Positions 37,501-49,497 of a DNA stretch of 64,000 nucleotides are shown in pieces; position 1 is the stretch's first letter; every line of letters begins with the position of its first letter. A program made the translations under genes and the position numbers. Source of the stretch: Paramecium pentaurelia. Its lineage: Eukaryota; Ciliophora; Oligohymenophorea; Peniculida; Parameciidae. Under the pieces are notes generated by a model. That model saw only the letters and a program-made list of their open reading frames with translations, had not been told where the DNA came from and searched no databases. The stretch is from the NCBI GenBank assembly GCA_905183005.1, contig CAJJDO010000054.1:434001-498000 (forward strand), read 5' to 3'.

Positions 37501-40500
37501 TAGCAGTATTTATGAATACAGTAATCCTATGTTTAGATGGTTTGGTCAATAATTCAGATGACTTGAATAATTTTAATTTAGCATTTACTATTCTATTCAC
37601 AATTGAAATGGGATTGAAAATGATTGGATTTGGTATAATCTAATACATTAGAGATCCAATGAATATATTTGATTCAATAATTGTTGCCCTTAGTTTAGTT
37701 GATATATTTTTTTTATCTGGTAGTTCAGTATTTAAATCAGTAAGAATATTTAGAGCTTTCAGAGTATTAAGAGTAACAAAATTAATGAGGTAATTATTAT
37801 TTTCTATATATAATATAGATCCCTTAAATTTATGAATTTTTTAGTATAAGTATTGAGTAATGCATTCCAATCTTTAATGTACATTTTTCTCTTACTTATA
37901 TTATTTATATACATATTCACATTATTAGGAATGTCCTTCTTTGGTGGTTAATTGACAAATACACCTAGTAGATAAAGTTATGATACATTTTATGAATCAT
38001 TTTTAGTAGTATTTTAAGTATTAACACTTGAAAATTGGAATAGTATTCTTTATGAATTACTTTAATAACCAGTATCTTGGATAATCACAATGATTTATTT
38101 AATAGCTTGGATCTTTATAGGAAGTTATGTTTTATTGAATTTATTTTTGGCAAGTTTATTGGATCAATTTGAGGCAGAATATTTAAGAGAACATAATTTA
38201 GAAAATAATAATTAAGAAGGAGAATAGAGTTAATAATAATAGATTTAATAGACATAAACAATGAATTAAACTGTAGTTAATATGTCTGTTAATTAATCTT
38301 TAAATCCTATATTAGCTAAATAATTGTTAGCTAGATAAGATTCATTAAATAAATTTATATATTTTTCAGAACCAGGTTTGTGTTTTTATTCTTTGAATAT
38401 TTTTAGTCAAAATAATCCTATAAGAAGATTATGTTATAAAATAGTTAAAAATAGTTTATTTGATTAAATAATTTTATTTGCTATATTTTTGAGTTCATTA
38501 AAATTAGTAATAGATACATATTTGAGTAATTTTTTAGATTGGGCTGATTGGTTTTTTGCAATATTTTTTGGAGTAGAATTCTTATTTAAAATAATTGCAT
38601 ATGGATTTGTAATGGAAGAAAATGCATATTTAAGAGAAAGTTGGAATATTCTTGATTTCATTATAGTAGTGTGCTCTTTTATTGATATATCAGTAGCATC
38701 AATTGATTTAAGTTTTGTTAAGATTTTAAGATTATTAAGAACATTACGACCATTAAGATTAATATCTTAAAATAAATCAATGAAGTTATTAGTAACTACA
38801 TTAATTAATTCAATTTCAGGTATTGTAAATGTAGGAGTGGTTGTTATATTAGTTTTTTTGATGTTTGCAATATTGGGTGTAAATTTAGAGAAAGGCAAAA
38901 TGTATTATTGTGATATAGGCAATGATGAATAATCTTATTTACATTAAATAGATTGTATTAAAGAAGGATATGAATGGAAAAATAGAGATATGAATTTTGA
39001 TAATGTATTTTGGGCAATGCTTACTCTCTTTATTGTATCAACATAAGAAGGTTGGCCTACTTAAATGTATTGGTTTGTTGATGCTGATGAAAGTGGACCT
39101 ATAAAAAATAATTAAATGTGGTTTACTAGTTACTTTTTAATATTTTTATTAATTGGATCAATTTTATTAATGAATATGTTTGTTGGTGTTATTTTAGTAA
39201 ATTACAAATTGGCAGAAGATGAAATGAAAGATAAAAATGTATCAAGAGATTAAGAAGATTGGATAAGTATATAAAAATTAATAGTTGATTCTAATCCTAA
39301 TTTTGCTTTATATTATCCTCCAAAAAATTAATATAGAGCAATGATTTTTAAAATTATATCAAATAAAATATTTGATTTCTTTATCATGTTTTGTATAATT
39401 GTAAATATTGCAGCAATGGCATCAAATTATGAAGGTAAACTATATATAATTAATAAAATAGGATCTAGTGTTTAATATTAATATATATTAGAAACATTAA
39501 ATTTAGTATTAAGTGTAATCTTTATATTTGAATCTGTATTAAAGATTATAGGATTTGGACCTAGAGGATATTTTAGAAATAATTGGAATTAATTTGATTT
39601 TTTTGTAGTACTTTCCTCAATTCTTGATATGATTCTAAGTTTTACTGATAATAAGAATAATCCTATTCTATCTGCAGGACCATAACTCATTAGAGTATTT
39701 AGAGTTTTAAGGGTTACTAGATTATTTAGATTAGTTAAATCTTTACATAGTCTTAAAAAGTTGATTGATACAGCCTTATTCTCTTTACCTGCATTATTTA
39801 ATGTATCTGCATTAATGTTTTTACTTTATTTTATATTCTCTGTTTTAGGAGTATTCCTATTCAGTAATCTTAGGTATCATTTAATCTATTATTTTTAGTG
39901 CTGGTTATATTATTAATAGTGAAAATAATTTCAATGATTTTCATCATGCTTTAATACTATTATTTAGATGTACAACAGGTGAAGATTGGTATTTATTAAT
40001 GTATGATATAATGAATAAAGCTGGTTATTATTATTGTTCTTATTTTATTATATTTGTAGTGATAATGTAAAGAATTATGCTTAATTTATTTGTACTTATT
40101 ATTTTGGATCAATATGAAAGATTTTATTTTAATTCTGATAATCCTTTGTAAAGATTTTAAGAATTTGAAGATGATTTTGTTGATGGATGGGCACCTTTGG
40201 CTTCAGAAACAAAAGGTTAATAAATTCATCAAGATTTATTAATATAATTAATGTTATAAATAAAGGCACCTATGGGTTATGATTTAAAAGAGAAAATCAA
40301 TACAGCTGTTAATGATTGGAAAACTTACAATTCTGATGCTGAAAAATCTTCATAAAATTTAGAAAAAATAAAAATTATGGTTACAACAGAAGCCAAGAAA
40401 ACAGTTGCAAAAACAATAATGAATATGTAAATAGAGTCTGATGAAAATTAAATGTTAGAATATCATTATGTTTTATTTGCTTTTATGAAGAATTTTTAAA

Positions 40501-41000
40501 CTGATTTATTCAAAGAAGTTACTCAAGCAGGATTGCATAAATTGATTTAAAAAGAAGAATAGACTTTAAATAAAATAAAAAAAAATAGACGTAGTTCTTA
40601 AGAAGTAAATCCTTGTGTTGAATTATTGTTTCATATTATGTGTTTTAGAGCATATAAAAGATATGCAGTAAAATTGAAAGAGAGAATGAATAGACAACAA
40701 AATGAATTCAGTCAAAAGAGTTCTGATTCTTCGTATCTCCATAAAAGCTCAGATATTGTATAGAGAGACAGTATAAGTCAATCATTAGAATCAATCTAAG
40801 AATCTAAATAATAATTTTGCTTACCTCCTGATTTAACTGTTTATTAAAGTGATGTGAATATTGCAATCAAAGATAATAGTCAAAATACTAAAAATAGAGG
40901 ATCAGTCTAATAACTTGTAGAATAAAAATTAGAAAATATTAGTGAATTTAATAGTGAATAAAGCATTAGCTTTAATAAATTAAATGATGTATCGAATTGA
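34575..41000 (+). CDS. Four-domain voltage-gated cation channel alpha subunit, Ca2+-channel-like
   Basis: About 2106 residues after removing introns 34605-34633, 34880-34901, 37790-37818 and 39874-39898 (all TAG). Four repeats of six spans are visible. Voltage-sensor S4 helices occur near residues 210 (LRSLRVLRPLRTISS), 1040 (SVRIFRAFRVLRVTKLMR), 1355 (VKILRLLRTLRPLRLIS) and 1680 (LIRVFRVLRVTRLFRLVKS). Pore loops read TLEGW, TLENW, TQEGW and TGEDW, giving a Glu in each, the EEEE ring typical of CaV channels. A ~600-residue, charged, Gln-rich I-II linker and a long C-terminus carry probable regulatory sites. In Paramecium such channels underlie Ca2+ action potentials and ciliary reversal; assignment to that current is inference. 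Confidence 0.93.
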
Positions 41001-41061
41001 CAACCTATTTGTATATTTTAAGATTTCAAACTATAAATATTCTTATTACTATAAATAAATC

Positions 41062-41428
41062 TCATTTTATTAAATATCCTACTTAAAACTTTTCAAGAAT
41101 ATAATGAAAATTAATCCAAGGATGATGTTAGAGAAATAAGAAAGTAGCATCTCTTCCTACTCCTCTTAAAATCTATTCTCTACCACCAGGATGTTTGTCA
41201 ATATAATAAGATATATCATAAATATTATCTTGTAACACAATCCATGCATCTTTATAAGTATTATGTAATTGAACCTTTAAATTAAATAAAAAATAATAAT
41301 ACTTCTTCTATTGTGTAAGATTTTAATTCAGCTAATCTTTTATGTATTATTTGATTATTAGTTGATTATATTTTAGTGATTGGATAAGTACTTGCACTTC
41401 TTTCTATACTTTATTTTTAATTAATCAT
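41062..41428 (-). CDS. Small cytochrome b5-domain protein
   Basis: 112 residues, ATG 41428-41426, TGA 41064-41062, with one 28-nt intron at 41275-41302 that ends AAG. The spliced frame gives a complete heme-binding b5 fold: KDAWIVLQDNIYDISYYI, the first heme ligand in KHPGG, GRDAT, the second ligand within the LQHHPW segment, and ILEKFQVGYL at the end. The sequence resembles the soluble b5 domain of NCB5OR-type proteins more than membrane b5, and there is no C-terminal anchor. It probably donates electrons to a lipid desaturase or reductase; the partner is unknown. Its stop lies 61 bases from the channel's stop (convergent). Confidence 0.85.
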
Positions 41429-41868
41429 ATTGGTATTATCTTTAATATTTTGACTAGTCTCTCGATATTGTTAATTAAGATTAAAGATAGTTTACATCTA
41501 ATAATTAACAGTTTCCATTTTTTACAGCTTCTTATACTTTTGAATAATAAGTTGATTTTGATGTATTTGATAGAGATTCTAAAATTCCCATTCTTATTCC
41601 TTATTTATAAGAGATGTGTTATTAGAATTTAATGTATTGATAAAGATATGTTATGATTGAATAAAATGTGGAAGTGAGTTTTAGATTGGTTATGTATTGG
41701 TATCAGTGAATGTTAAGTTATTTAGTTTATTTTTGGATGAGATTTCATTAAAAACAAAGAAGATTACTTCATTTATGATTTTAGGATCGAGATCTTACCA
41801 GATTAGAGTATATTAACGATTGGCAAAGTAAAAATTGATTTGATTATTGATATTCATTATATTATAAA
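41429..41868. other. Intergenic, divergent promoter region, no gene seen
   Basis: 440 bases between the cytochrome b5 start (-) and the next plus-strand gene. No frame with protein-like composition that extends beyond about 60 codons. A+T rich. Confidence 0.5.
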
Positions 41869-44000
41869 ATGAATGAAAATAGTATACTTTAGGATTATAG
41901 GAGAGAATCATTAAGTTCAACTAATTAAACAGTTGATACTCCAACATATGAAGAAATGGATTGGGCAGCATTTCAATAATTATTAATATAAGAGAGAATT
42001 GAAGTAAAGAGGAAGAAAATAATTATAGACAAAGAGGTGATAATTTCTTAGGTATTGAAATTAAGTGGGATTATGTCTGTAATACAATTTAAGGGAGGTA
42101 ATTTGATATTTTAGGGGAGTACAATGGATTCTATTTTTGATGAAGAATGTAGTATTTAAGGATTTCAAATAGAAGTTTATTAAACTACACCTTGTATTAG
42201 AGTGCATTACAGAAACTTAATGATTATGGCATGTAATATTGAGAACTTCTAAAATTAAGGGATATTTATTAAATTTGATAATTCTTTAACAATAAATGAT
42301 ACAACAATGAAAGGATTTTAAGTATATATTGGTTGTGAGAGCAATGGAACAATATTGAGTATAAATCATTCAATAATAAAGAGTGATTGCTAATAATAAT
42401 AATCAGTTTTGATTCATGCAGACAACCTAAGAGAATTTAAGATGGATATTAAAAATTCAATAATTGAAGGTAGTTCAGTCATTATAACAAATAGTAATAA
42501 TGTAGAAATAAGAATTAAAGATAATGAATTTAAAAATTAATAAATTTCTATATCTATTGAAAATGTATAGAATAAATTAATTTTAATTGATAAGAATATA
42601 TTTTATTTGTCTTTGGATTATGCAATAAAAATGAATAATGTTGAAGTAGACAAATTACAATTATTCAAAAATACAATTACTAAATGTAGAATTGGAATAT
42701 TCTTATAAAATGTAGTAGAAATCTGTCAATTAATATAAAATATTAAACCAATATCTATTAAATAGAATGTATTGACAAGTATGGAATAAACAGCTATTAT
42801 TATTCGAGAAGTAATATGTATGGAAATAGATGAAATCAATATATAAGACAATACTATTGGAATGGATATAGATATCAGTACATCCAAAATACCAGAATAA
42901 AATAATATCAATCCTTTTATTATAACAATTAAAAACTCTACTATAGGATCTAATCATATTCATGGCATCTTTCTCAATAGCAATTTATAATATCATCCAA
43001 TCAATCTTCAGATTTCTAAAACTGCATTCTTCTCTAATTGTAATGCTTTGAATCTTTCTCATTAAGGAGAATCTAATGATAAAAGTAAGTCTCAAAATAT
43101 TAAATAGGATTCAAGATAAATATTAATAGTTGCCAATTCCAAGACAATCACTTTTCTAATTCTAATTCAAATTATGAACTCAATATCATTAATACTAACA
43201 TTGTAGTAAGAAAATCTAAATAATTTGATAGCATAATAAATAACTTATTATTAAATCAAGGTCAAAAAACTGTCAAATTATGTGAATATATTTTCAACTC
43301 ATTTTATTTTAATTCAATATACATTATAATAAAAGCATCTCAAAATGAAAGGAGTTCATCAGTATAAGAATTACTTCAAATCCTTTATTCTATAATTAAA
43401 AAATAATTGTAATCTAACCTAAAGAATAAATTTAAATTTCTTTAAAATTATTCTATTATTTATTAATATTTATTAAAAACTAATTTTTCAATTTAGATTG
43501 GGCTTGTCATTTTTTTAAATGGAATAAATATTTTTTATTTTGTTATCTTAAGGAAGGTATTTATCCTATAAATGAATTGAAATCTGAAATAAATAATTAA
43601 ATCCTTCAATATTATAACATAGAAGAATTTATTACTACTCTTACTAAAATTGCAAATTCTATACTAATAATAACAAATTCAAATAGTTTAACAAAAATAG
43701 GTTTAGTTTATATTGAGAAAATGGTTTACAAAAACAAGAATATACATATAAGAATAAGTACTTACAAATTAAGAGCCTAAATATATGGCATAAGTATTGT
43801 TATTAAGATTGATTTCTTAAGCATCATAAAAAGCTATTTAGAGTTTCATTTTTTTAAGATAATTCAAATTATTGGAGACTCTAATATAATTTGGTAAAAC
43901 ATAAGAATATCAATTTTGGCAAGAGCGCTAGGTTTTGAATCATTAGAAGCCTAATGATAAATTTTACAATTAACGCTTGAATTATGTGAATTTTGAATGA
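41869..44000 (+). CDS. Probable parallel beta-helix repeat protein, frame broken near the 3' end
   Basis: From ATG 41869 a frame runs about 405 codons to a 23-nt intron (43085-43107) and continues. The sequence is rich in short Ile/Val/Asn turns (IKNSIIEGSSVIITNSNN, RIKDNEFKNQQ, LIDKNIFYLS), typical of right-handed beta-helix proteins with C-terminal membrane segments. At about 43,360 the plausible frame changes, and the downstream frame reads TSNPLFYNQKIIVIQPKEQI and so on. Another change seems needed near 43,680-43,760 before the best ending at TGA 43998-44000. One missing base in an A-run would repair the first break. It could be a real gene with sequence errors or an early pseudogene. Function unknown. 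Confidence 0.5.
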
Positions 44001-45007
44001 ATAAAAAGGAGAAGGATTTAATTCAACTTGAAAAAGACTTGAACAGCTAAAATATAATCAAGGAACTTGAGATATTTTAAAATTACAATAAAAAAGATAT
44101 ATAAATTAATATATTTAAATTTGTTATATTTAAAGGATGTTTTCCATATTGGATTCTTTAATAATCGATCCTGGTTTAAGTAATCATTAAAAAGAAATAG
44201 ATTTTAAATGTGAAACTCATATTGATTTATGGTTAAGTACGTTCTACGCTAGAAAATTCAGTTTAGAGAATGTTATAAAAAGATATATGATTATTTCTTA
44301 ATTTGTTTGAAATATTATTAGCATAATAAACAATACTAGAACTCAAATCAACGTTTAAAATAAAATACAGTGAAGGAATGCTTAATTGTTTGAAGAATCT
44401 TTAGAACAATATATAATTAGATAATTGTTTATAAATTACCTAAGATTTTCAAAGGAATTGCATAAGACATTTTTTATTCCCATTCAACAAGATGAAAACT
44501 TTGTAATAAAATGAAGGAATAGAATGAGCATCAATAAAAAAAACTATGAGAATATCCATTAAAATTTAATTAATTTCAAAAGTATATAACATTTTCAATT
44601 TTTATTCATAATGTTTAACAATTAACAAGAGAACAATGATCAACCTGTTCTAAGGATTATGATTATGTATGTATTTCTGGTTCTTTATTTGAATTCTTTG
44701 ATAAATATAAAATTAATAATATTTAATTATTTATAACTTAGAGGATTTGATGAAGAATAAAACTTTTATTATATAGTTATATGATTTTTGATTCAGAAAT
44801 ATAAATTGTAGAAGAAATTATGGAATATTTACTATATTATGTATCAAACGTCTTGTTTTTTTAAAGGGAGGAATTTAGGCTGGCTTATTTGATGTTAGAA
44901 ATGTAATTAAAGTTAAATAGAAGGCAGTATTGCTTTAATGGATAAAATTGTAAATTGATGAGTTAAAGAAAAAAAAAATTTAATGAAAGATTGATAATAT
45001 TAATTTT
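44001..45007 (+). pseudogene. Decayed coding stretch of unknown family
   Basis: Around 1 kb with many protein-like fragments in all three plus frames, each cut by TGA. Examples: MNKKEKDLIQLEKDLNSQN from 44,000, then DSLIIDPGLSNHQKEIDFKC, then EESLEQYIIRQLFINYLRFS, and DSEIQIVEEIMEYLLYYVSN close to the kinase start. No set of short introns that I tried joins them. The pattern fits an old pseudogene lying directly upstream of the kinase array. Confidence 0.45.
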
Positions 45008-47150
45008 ATGTTTTAAATTAAGATCACTATGTTAATACTGTATATCGTATCTTGCTTTGAGGGCAAGAATCTAATACCTCTATGTATAAATATAGGATTG
45101 ATTTGTACTCAATTTGGGAGTCTTAAATTTCAAACTCACACGATATTTCAAATTTATGAAACACTGATTTTGTTTATTTAAATTGCCCTAATAACCTTAT
45201 ATAACTAGCAAATGATTATTTACAATGTGATTTATATAATAGTGCTAGATGAAACAGGAAGATTCAAATCTTGTTTATTTCAAAAGGTTTCATTGTTAGG
45301 TATAATGTTCTTATAATTAAGGAACTAGTGTTTTTATAATAGTTTTTACATCAACAAATGTGATTGAATATTTAAGAAATAGTGCTTTTGCTTTAGGAAT
45401 TATAATTGTGATGATTAATAAAGGTATTCCAAAAAAAGAAGAATTTAATAATTTATTTTCAAGTACTAGAACACAAAGTCCAAGAGTATATGATACTTAA
45501 GGATTAATGATTATTGATTCATAGAATTTGAATTGTATTTATATGAATGAATATATTAAAAGGAAATTAGGTGATTAATAATTAATAATAAATAAAATTG
45601 ATTCATTAAGTAAAAAAAAATTAGATTAGAAAATACGGAATATTGAATTGTTTGAATTATTAAATGAATTTAATTTAAAATAATTATCTTCTATGTAAAT
45701 ATTAGATTCAAATATAATGGCTGATCATATTATTCAAGTAACAAGAGATGAAAACTATAATAAAATTAATATAACATTTTAAAATAGTAAAGAAAGAGAT
45801 GATTATCTTAAGAAAACATATTTATATTAAATACTAAAATAAATATTTAATACTATATCACATGAATTTGGAACATTATTAAATTTTATGTTAGCAATAG
45901 CATAGGTAGCAATAGATAAATATCCAAATTAATAATATTATTATTCTATTAGAAATACATGTGAAATTATGCATAATTTTATATTTGATATGGTTGATTA
46001 TAATGATATTTTGGGTAATTAATTTAAATTGTAATTGGAATAATTAGATATCTAAACAATTTTGGAATAAGTTACAACACTATTTTAAGAATAATGTACA
46101 TAAAAAGATTTATAATTGGATTTTGAAAATCATATTCCAGAAAGTTGGTAAATAATATCAGATCAAAGAAGAATTAAATAGATTTTGATACATTTAATAT
46201 CTAACGCTTAGAAATTTACTTTAAGTGGTTCAATATAGATAAAAGTTATGGCTACAAATGATGATTTGATATAATTCTCAGTAACAGATACAGGAATTGG
46301 AATAAGTGAAAATGATGAATAGAATTTAAGAAATATGTTAGAATAAGATTATAAAGATGAATAAAAATTGGCATAAAATACAGCTGGATTTGGATTGGGC
46401 TGTTATTTAGCTAATAAAATATGTTTGCATTTGTCCAATAAATAATTTAAATTAGAATTTAAGAGAAATGAAATAGGAACAACATTTTGGTTTTAAGTTT
46501 AAAATAATGTTTTACCTACTTAAAGTATAGGTAAGATATTGGGAATTTAATAAATCAATAAACATTCATATATTGATTTAAAGTAATCCTAAATAGAGAG
46601 AACTGTTGGAAAGAAGTTAAGTAGAGTAGCCAGTAAAATATCAATTAATTCAAAATCAAGAGTTGTATCCTTTAGATGTTTAATTGATCCTGTAAAGGAG
46701 AATACAGAGAGTGTTATAAATGAAGAAGTTAATTCAATAGAACGAAAAGTTAGAACTTGTACATTAAATAGAAATATCAAAAAATCAATTAAATTTTTGA
46801 TAGTTGATGATGAGATTATTAATATTCTTGGATTACAATTACTTTTAAAAAGAATGAATATTGATATTGATTATGTATTTAATGGAGTAGAATGTTTACG
46901 GTAGATTGAATAAAAGAAAGATATTTATTAAGGTATATTTATGGATATAAATATGCCTTTGATGGATGGATACGAAACTACTAAGAGATTGATTTCTCTT
47001 TATGGAAATTAAATTAAGATTATTGCTTGCACTGCCTACACAGATAGTGAAACTAAATAACGTTGCTATGACATTGGAATGAGTTACTTCCTTAACAAGC
47101 CAGTGAACATCGTAGAATTATAAAAAATACTTATATAATTTTAATAATGA
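45008..47150 (+). CDS. Hybrid histidine kinase 1 of a tandem trio
   Basis: 706 residues, ATG 45008 to TGA 47148-47150, with one 22-nt intron (45300-45321) that ends AAG. The N-terminal ~130 residues are four or more hydrophobic spans (an integral sensor such as ITMLILYIVSCF; TLILFIQIALITLY). The kinase core has SHEFGTLLNFMLAIAQ (His near 277), HLISNAQKF, DTGIGIS and GFGLGCYLANK. The receiver begins near residue 590 with FLIVDDEIIN, phospho-Asp in GIFMDINMPLMDG, ACTAYTD and the conserved Lys in FLNKP. There is no separate HPt in the window. An in-frame TGA just upstream fixes the earliest start. Its stop codon overlaps the next kinase's ATG. Confidence 0.9.
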
Positions 47151-49497
47151 TATTGCTAATATTTGCAAACATTTCATCAATCATCTTATAATTTTGGGAA
47201 TGCCAATAAATTATTGAATATGTCTTTCTAAGCATATCTATAAGCATTGATATATTTCTTATTGCTTTCTCTTTTAGAAATTAGTAATAATACTTAATTA
47301 GAATGTTACTTATGATTTAAGCCTCAATCCTTTTTTCAGTATTTAAAAATCCAAAGCTTTTAGCAATCAATGCAATATATCAATGTATAATGAGATAATT
47401 AATGTAAACATCGAATCTATTATTTAATTACCTTGAATTTTCAAGTAACACTTTCATTTTATTAGGTTTTTTTGTATTGATAGCAATTTTGAGTACAAGA
47501 TATGAATTATTTGATATTATGCGTACATCTATATCAGCAATTTTCTTTATTGGTTTTTAAGTTAAGATTCAAGTTTCCTTAAAATAAAATTCTAAGAAAG
47601 TAGTTGAAAACCAAACAGAATAATTCCCAATACAAATAGAAACTGAGGCAATTATAACTTAATAATAATAAATTTAAGTGCTAACAAATTATCCAGAAAT
47701 TATACTAGATGATTTCTTAGCAGTTGTTCATTCAAATTAAAAGATGAATGAAATGTTATATCAAATGAATTAAAATGACGCAATAAAATTCTTACAAGAA
47801 ATACGTATAACTAATATTGATTCTATTTCTGAAAAGAAATTAGGAAGATATAGAGAAGACTCATTATTATTATTATTAAGAAGAATAATTAATAAAAGAT
47901 CAGAATTTTATGTTTAAGTTTTGGATTATAATCATCCATTATTATAAAAATATTTAATTTTGATTCATTATAAGAATTACTTTTAAATTCAATTTATTTA
48001 AGTAAATGAAAGAGATACTTTTATCAAAAAGAAATATTTAAGTTAAATTTTATATTAATTATTCAAATCAATCTCCCATGAATTTGGAACATTATTAAAT
48101 TATCTCTTAGCATTATCTTAAGTAGCAATAGAATAATTTCCAAATTAAGTAGGATTTTTTTAACCTATAAAAGCAACAGGATAAATAATGCATCATTTAG
48201 TTTAAGATATGGTTGATTATAGTGATATATTAAATAAGAAATTCCAGTTGCAATTTGCACCTGTAGATGTGGAAAAATTACTATAAGAAGTTATAGGTTT
48301 CTATAAGTAATAAATTGAAGAGAAAGGTTTGACAATTTGTTATTAAATTATATTAGATGATAAATCAAAATTTATTGATGGAAGAAGATGTCAATAAGTT
48401 TTAAATAATCTAATTGCAAATGCATAAAAATTTACAGTCTAAGGAGGAATCAAGATTACTGTTACTGAATAATCAGGTTTTACAATATTTTCAGTTGAAG
48501 ATACTGGATTTGGTATGAATTAGGAAACATTCGAAAATTTAAATTAAATTTTAGAAAATGAATTTAAGTCAGAAGAAAAGATTTCATAAAATACTGCTGG
48601 ATTTGGCTTAGGTTGTTATTTATCTAATTAAATTGCTTTGAAATTATCAAATCTATCAATGTTAGCTGGTGGAGGATTAAAATATATTAGATTAGAAAAA
48701 GGAATTCGTGTTTCTTTTAAAGTAAAGAATTAACCTTTTGAAATATTATATACAAGTTGTGATATATAATCTATGAAATCTGGAATTTTATTTAATGAAA
48801 ATGGTTATTTTGATTCTCGTCAATCTATGATAGATTTATAATTAACAAATAGAAATAAATCTGCAGAAAATCATTTAATGTTAACAGTGAATAGAAAATC
48901 TGCTTTATTATCAATATCATTTTCTCCAAATTAAATAATTTATTAAGTAGAATAAGAATTGAAACAAGAAAATGAAATTGCTGAAAGAGTTAGACAATGT
49001 TAATTTATTAGAAGAAGGGAAACATAAAAAAAATCACCTACTTTTGGAGCTTCTTCATCTGATATACAAGATATAACAAATATCAGAAATTTTAGAGAAT
49101 AATCACATATATTAATTGTTGATGATGAAATGATTAATATTATTAGTTTAAAGATTCTGCTAAATTAATTTAATATTAAATGTACTTTTGCTTTTAATGG
49201 ATTAGAAGCATTAAATAAAATTAAAGAATGTATTAAATAATATTAATTATAATAGCTAAAGAAAGATTTGATTTGATTTTTATGGATGTTAATATGCCAA
49301 TGATGGATGGATTTTAAGCTACAGAATAAATATTAAAATTAGATGATAATTTTATTATTGTAGCATGTACTGCTTTTACTGATGTAGAAACAAAAGCTAA
49401 ATGCTACTCTGTTGGTATGAAGTACTATATCAATAAACCAGTTACAAAATTAGAACTTTTGAAATTATTGAATCACTTAAATTTAATTATATAATGA
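47147..49497 (+). CDS. Hybrid histidine kinase 2 of a tandem trio
   Basis: 774 residues if translation begins at ATG 47147, which overlaps the previous gene's TGA (ATGA). The stop is TGA 49495-49497. One 26-nt TAG intron lies inside the receiver at 49230-49255. From the overlapping ATG the protein begins MILLIFANISSIILQFWECQ and shows several membrane spans like its neighbours, which supports this start over later Mets. Kinase motifs: SHEFGTLLNYLLALSQ (His near 310), NLIANAQKF, DTGFGM, GFGLGCYLSNQ. Receiver motifs: LIVDDEMIN, FMDVNMPMMDG, ACTAFTD, INKP. It is closest in layout to kinase 1, implying tandem duplication. Confidence 0.88.

Noticed and set aside
41450..41632. 60-codon plus-strand hydrophobic ORF in the intergenic region.
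   Set aside because: No start context, family resemblance or neighbouring exon. Such lengths are expected by chance when only TGA is a stop.
47140..47155. Readthrough of TGA fusing kinase 1 to kinase 2.
   Set aside because: Kinase 2 lies in the -1 frame relative to kinase 1, so simple readthrough meets other codons and does not continue kinase 2. Only a -1 shift could fuse them.
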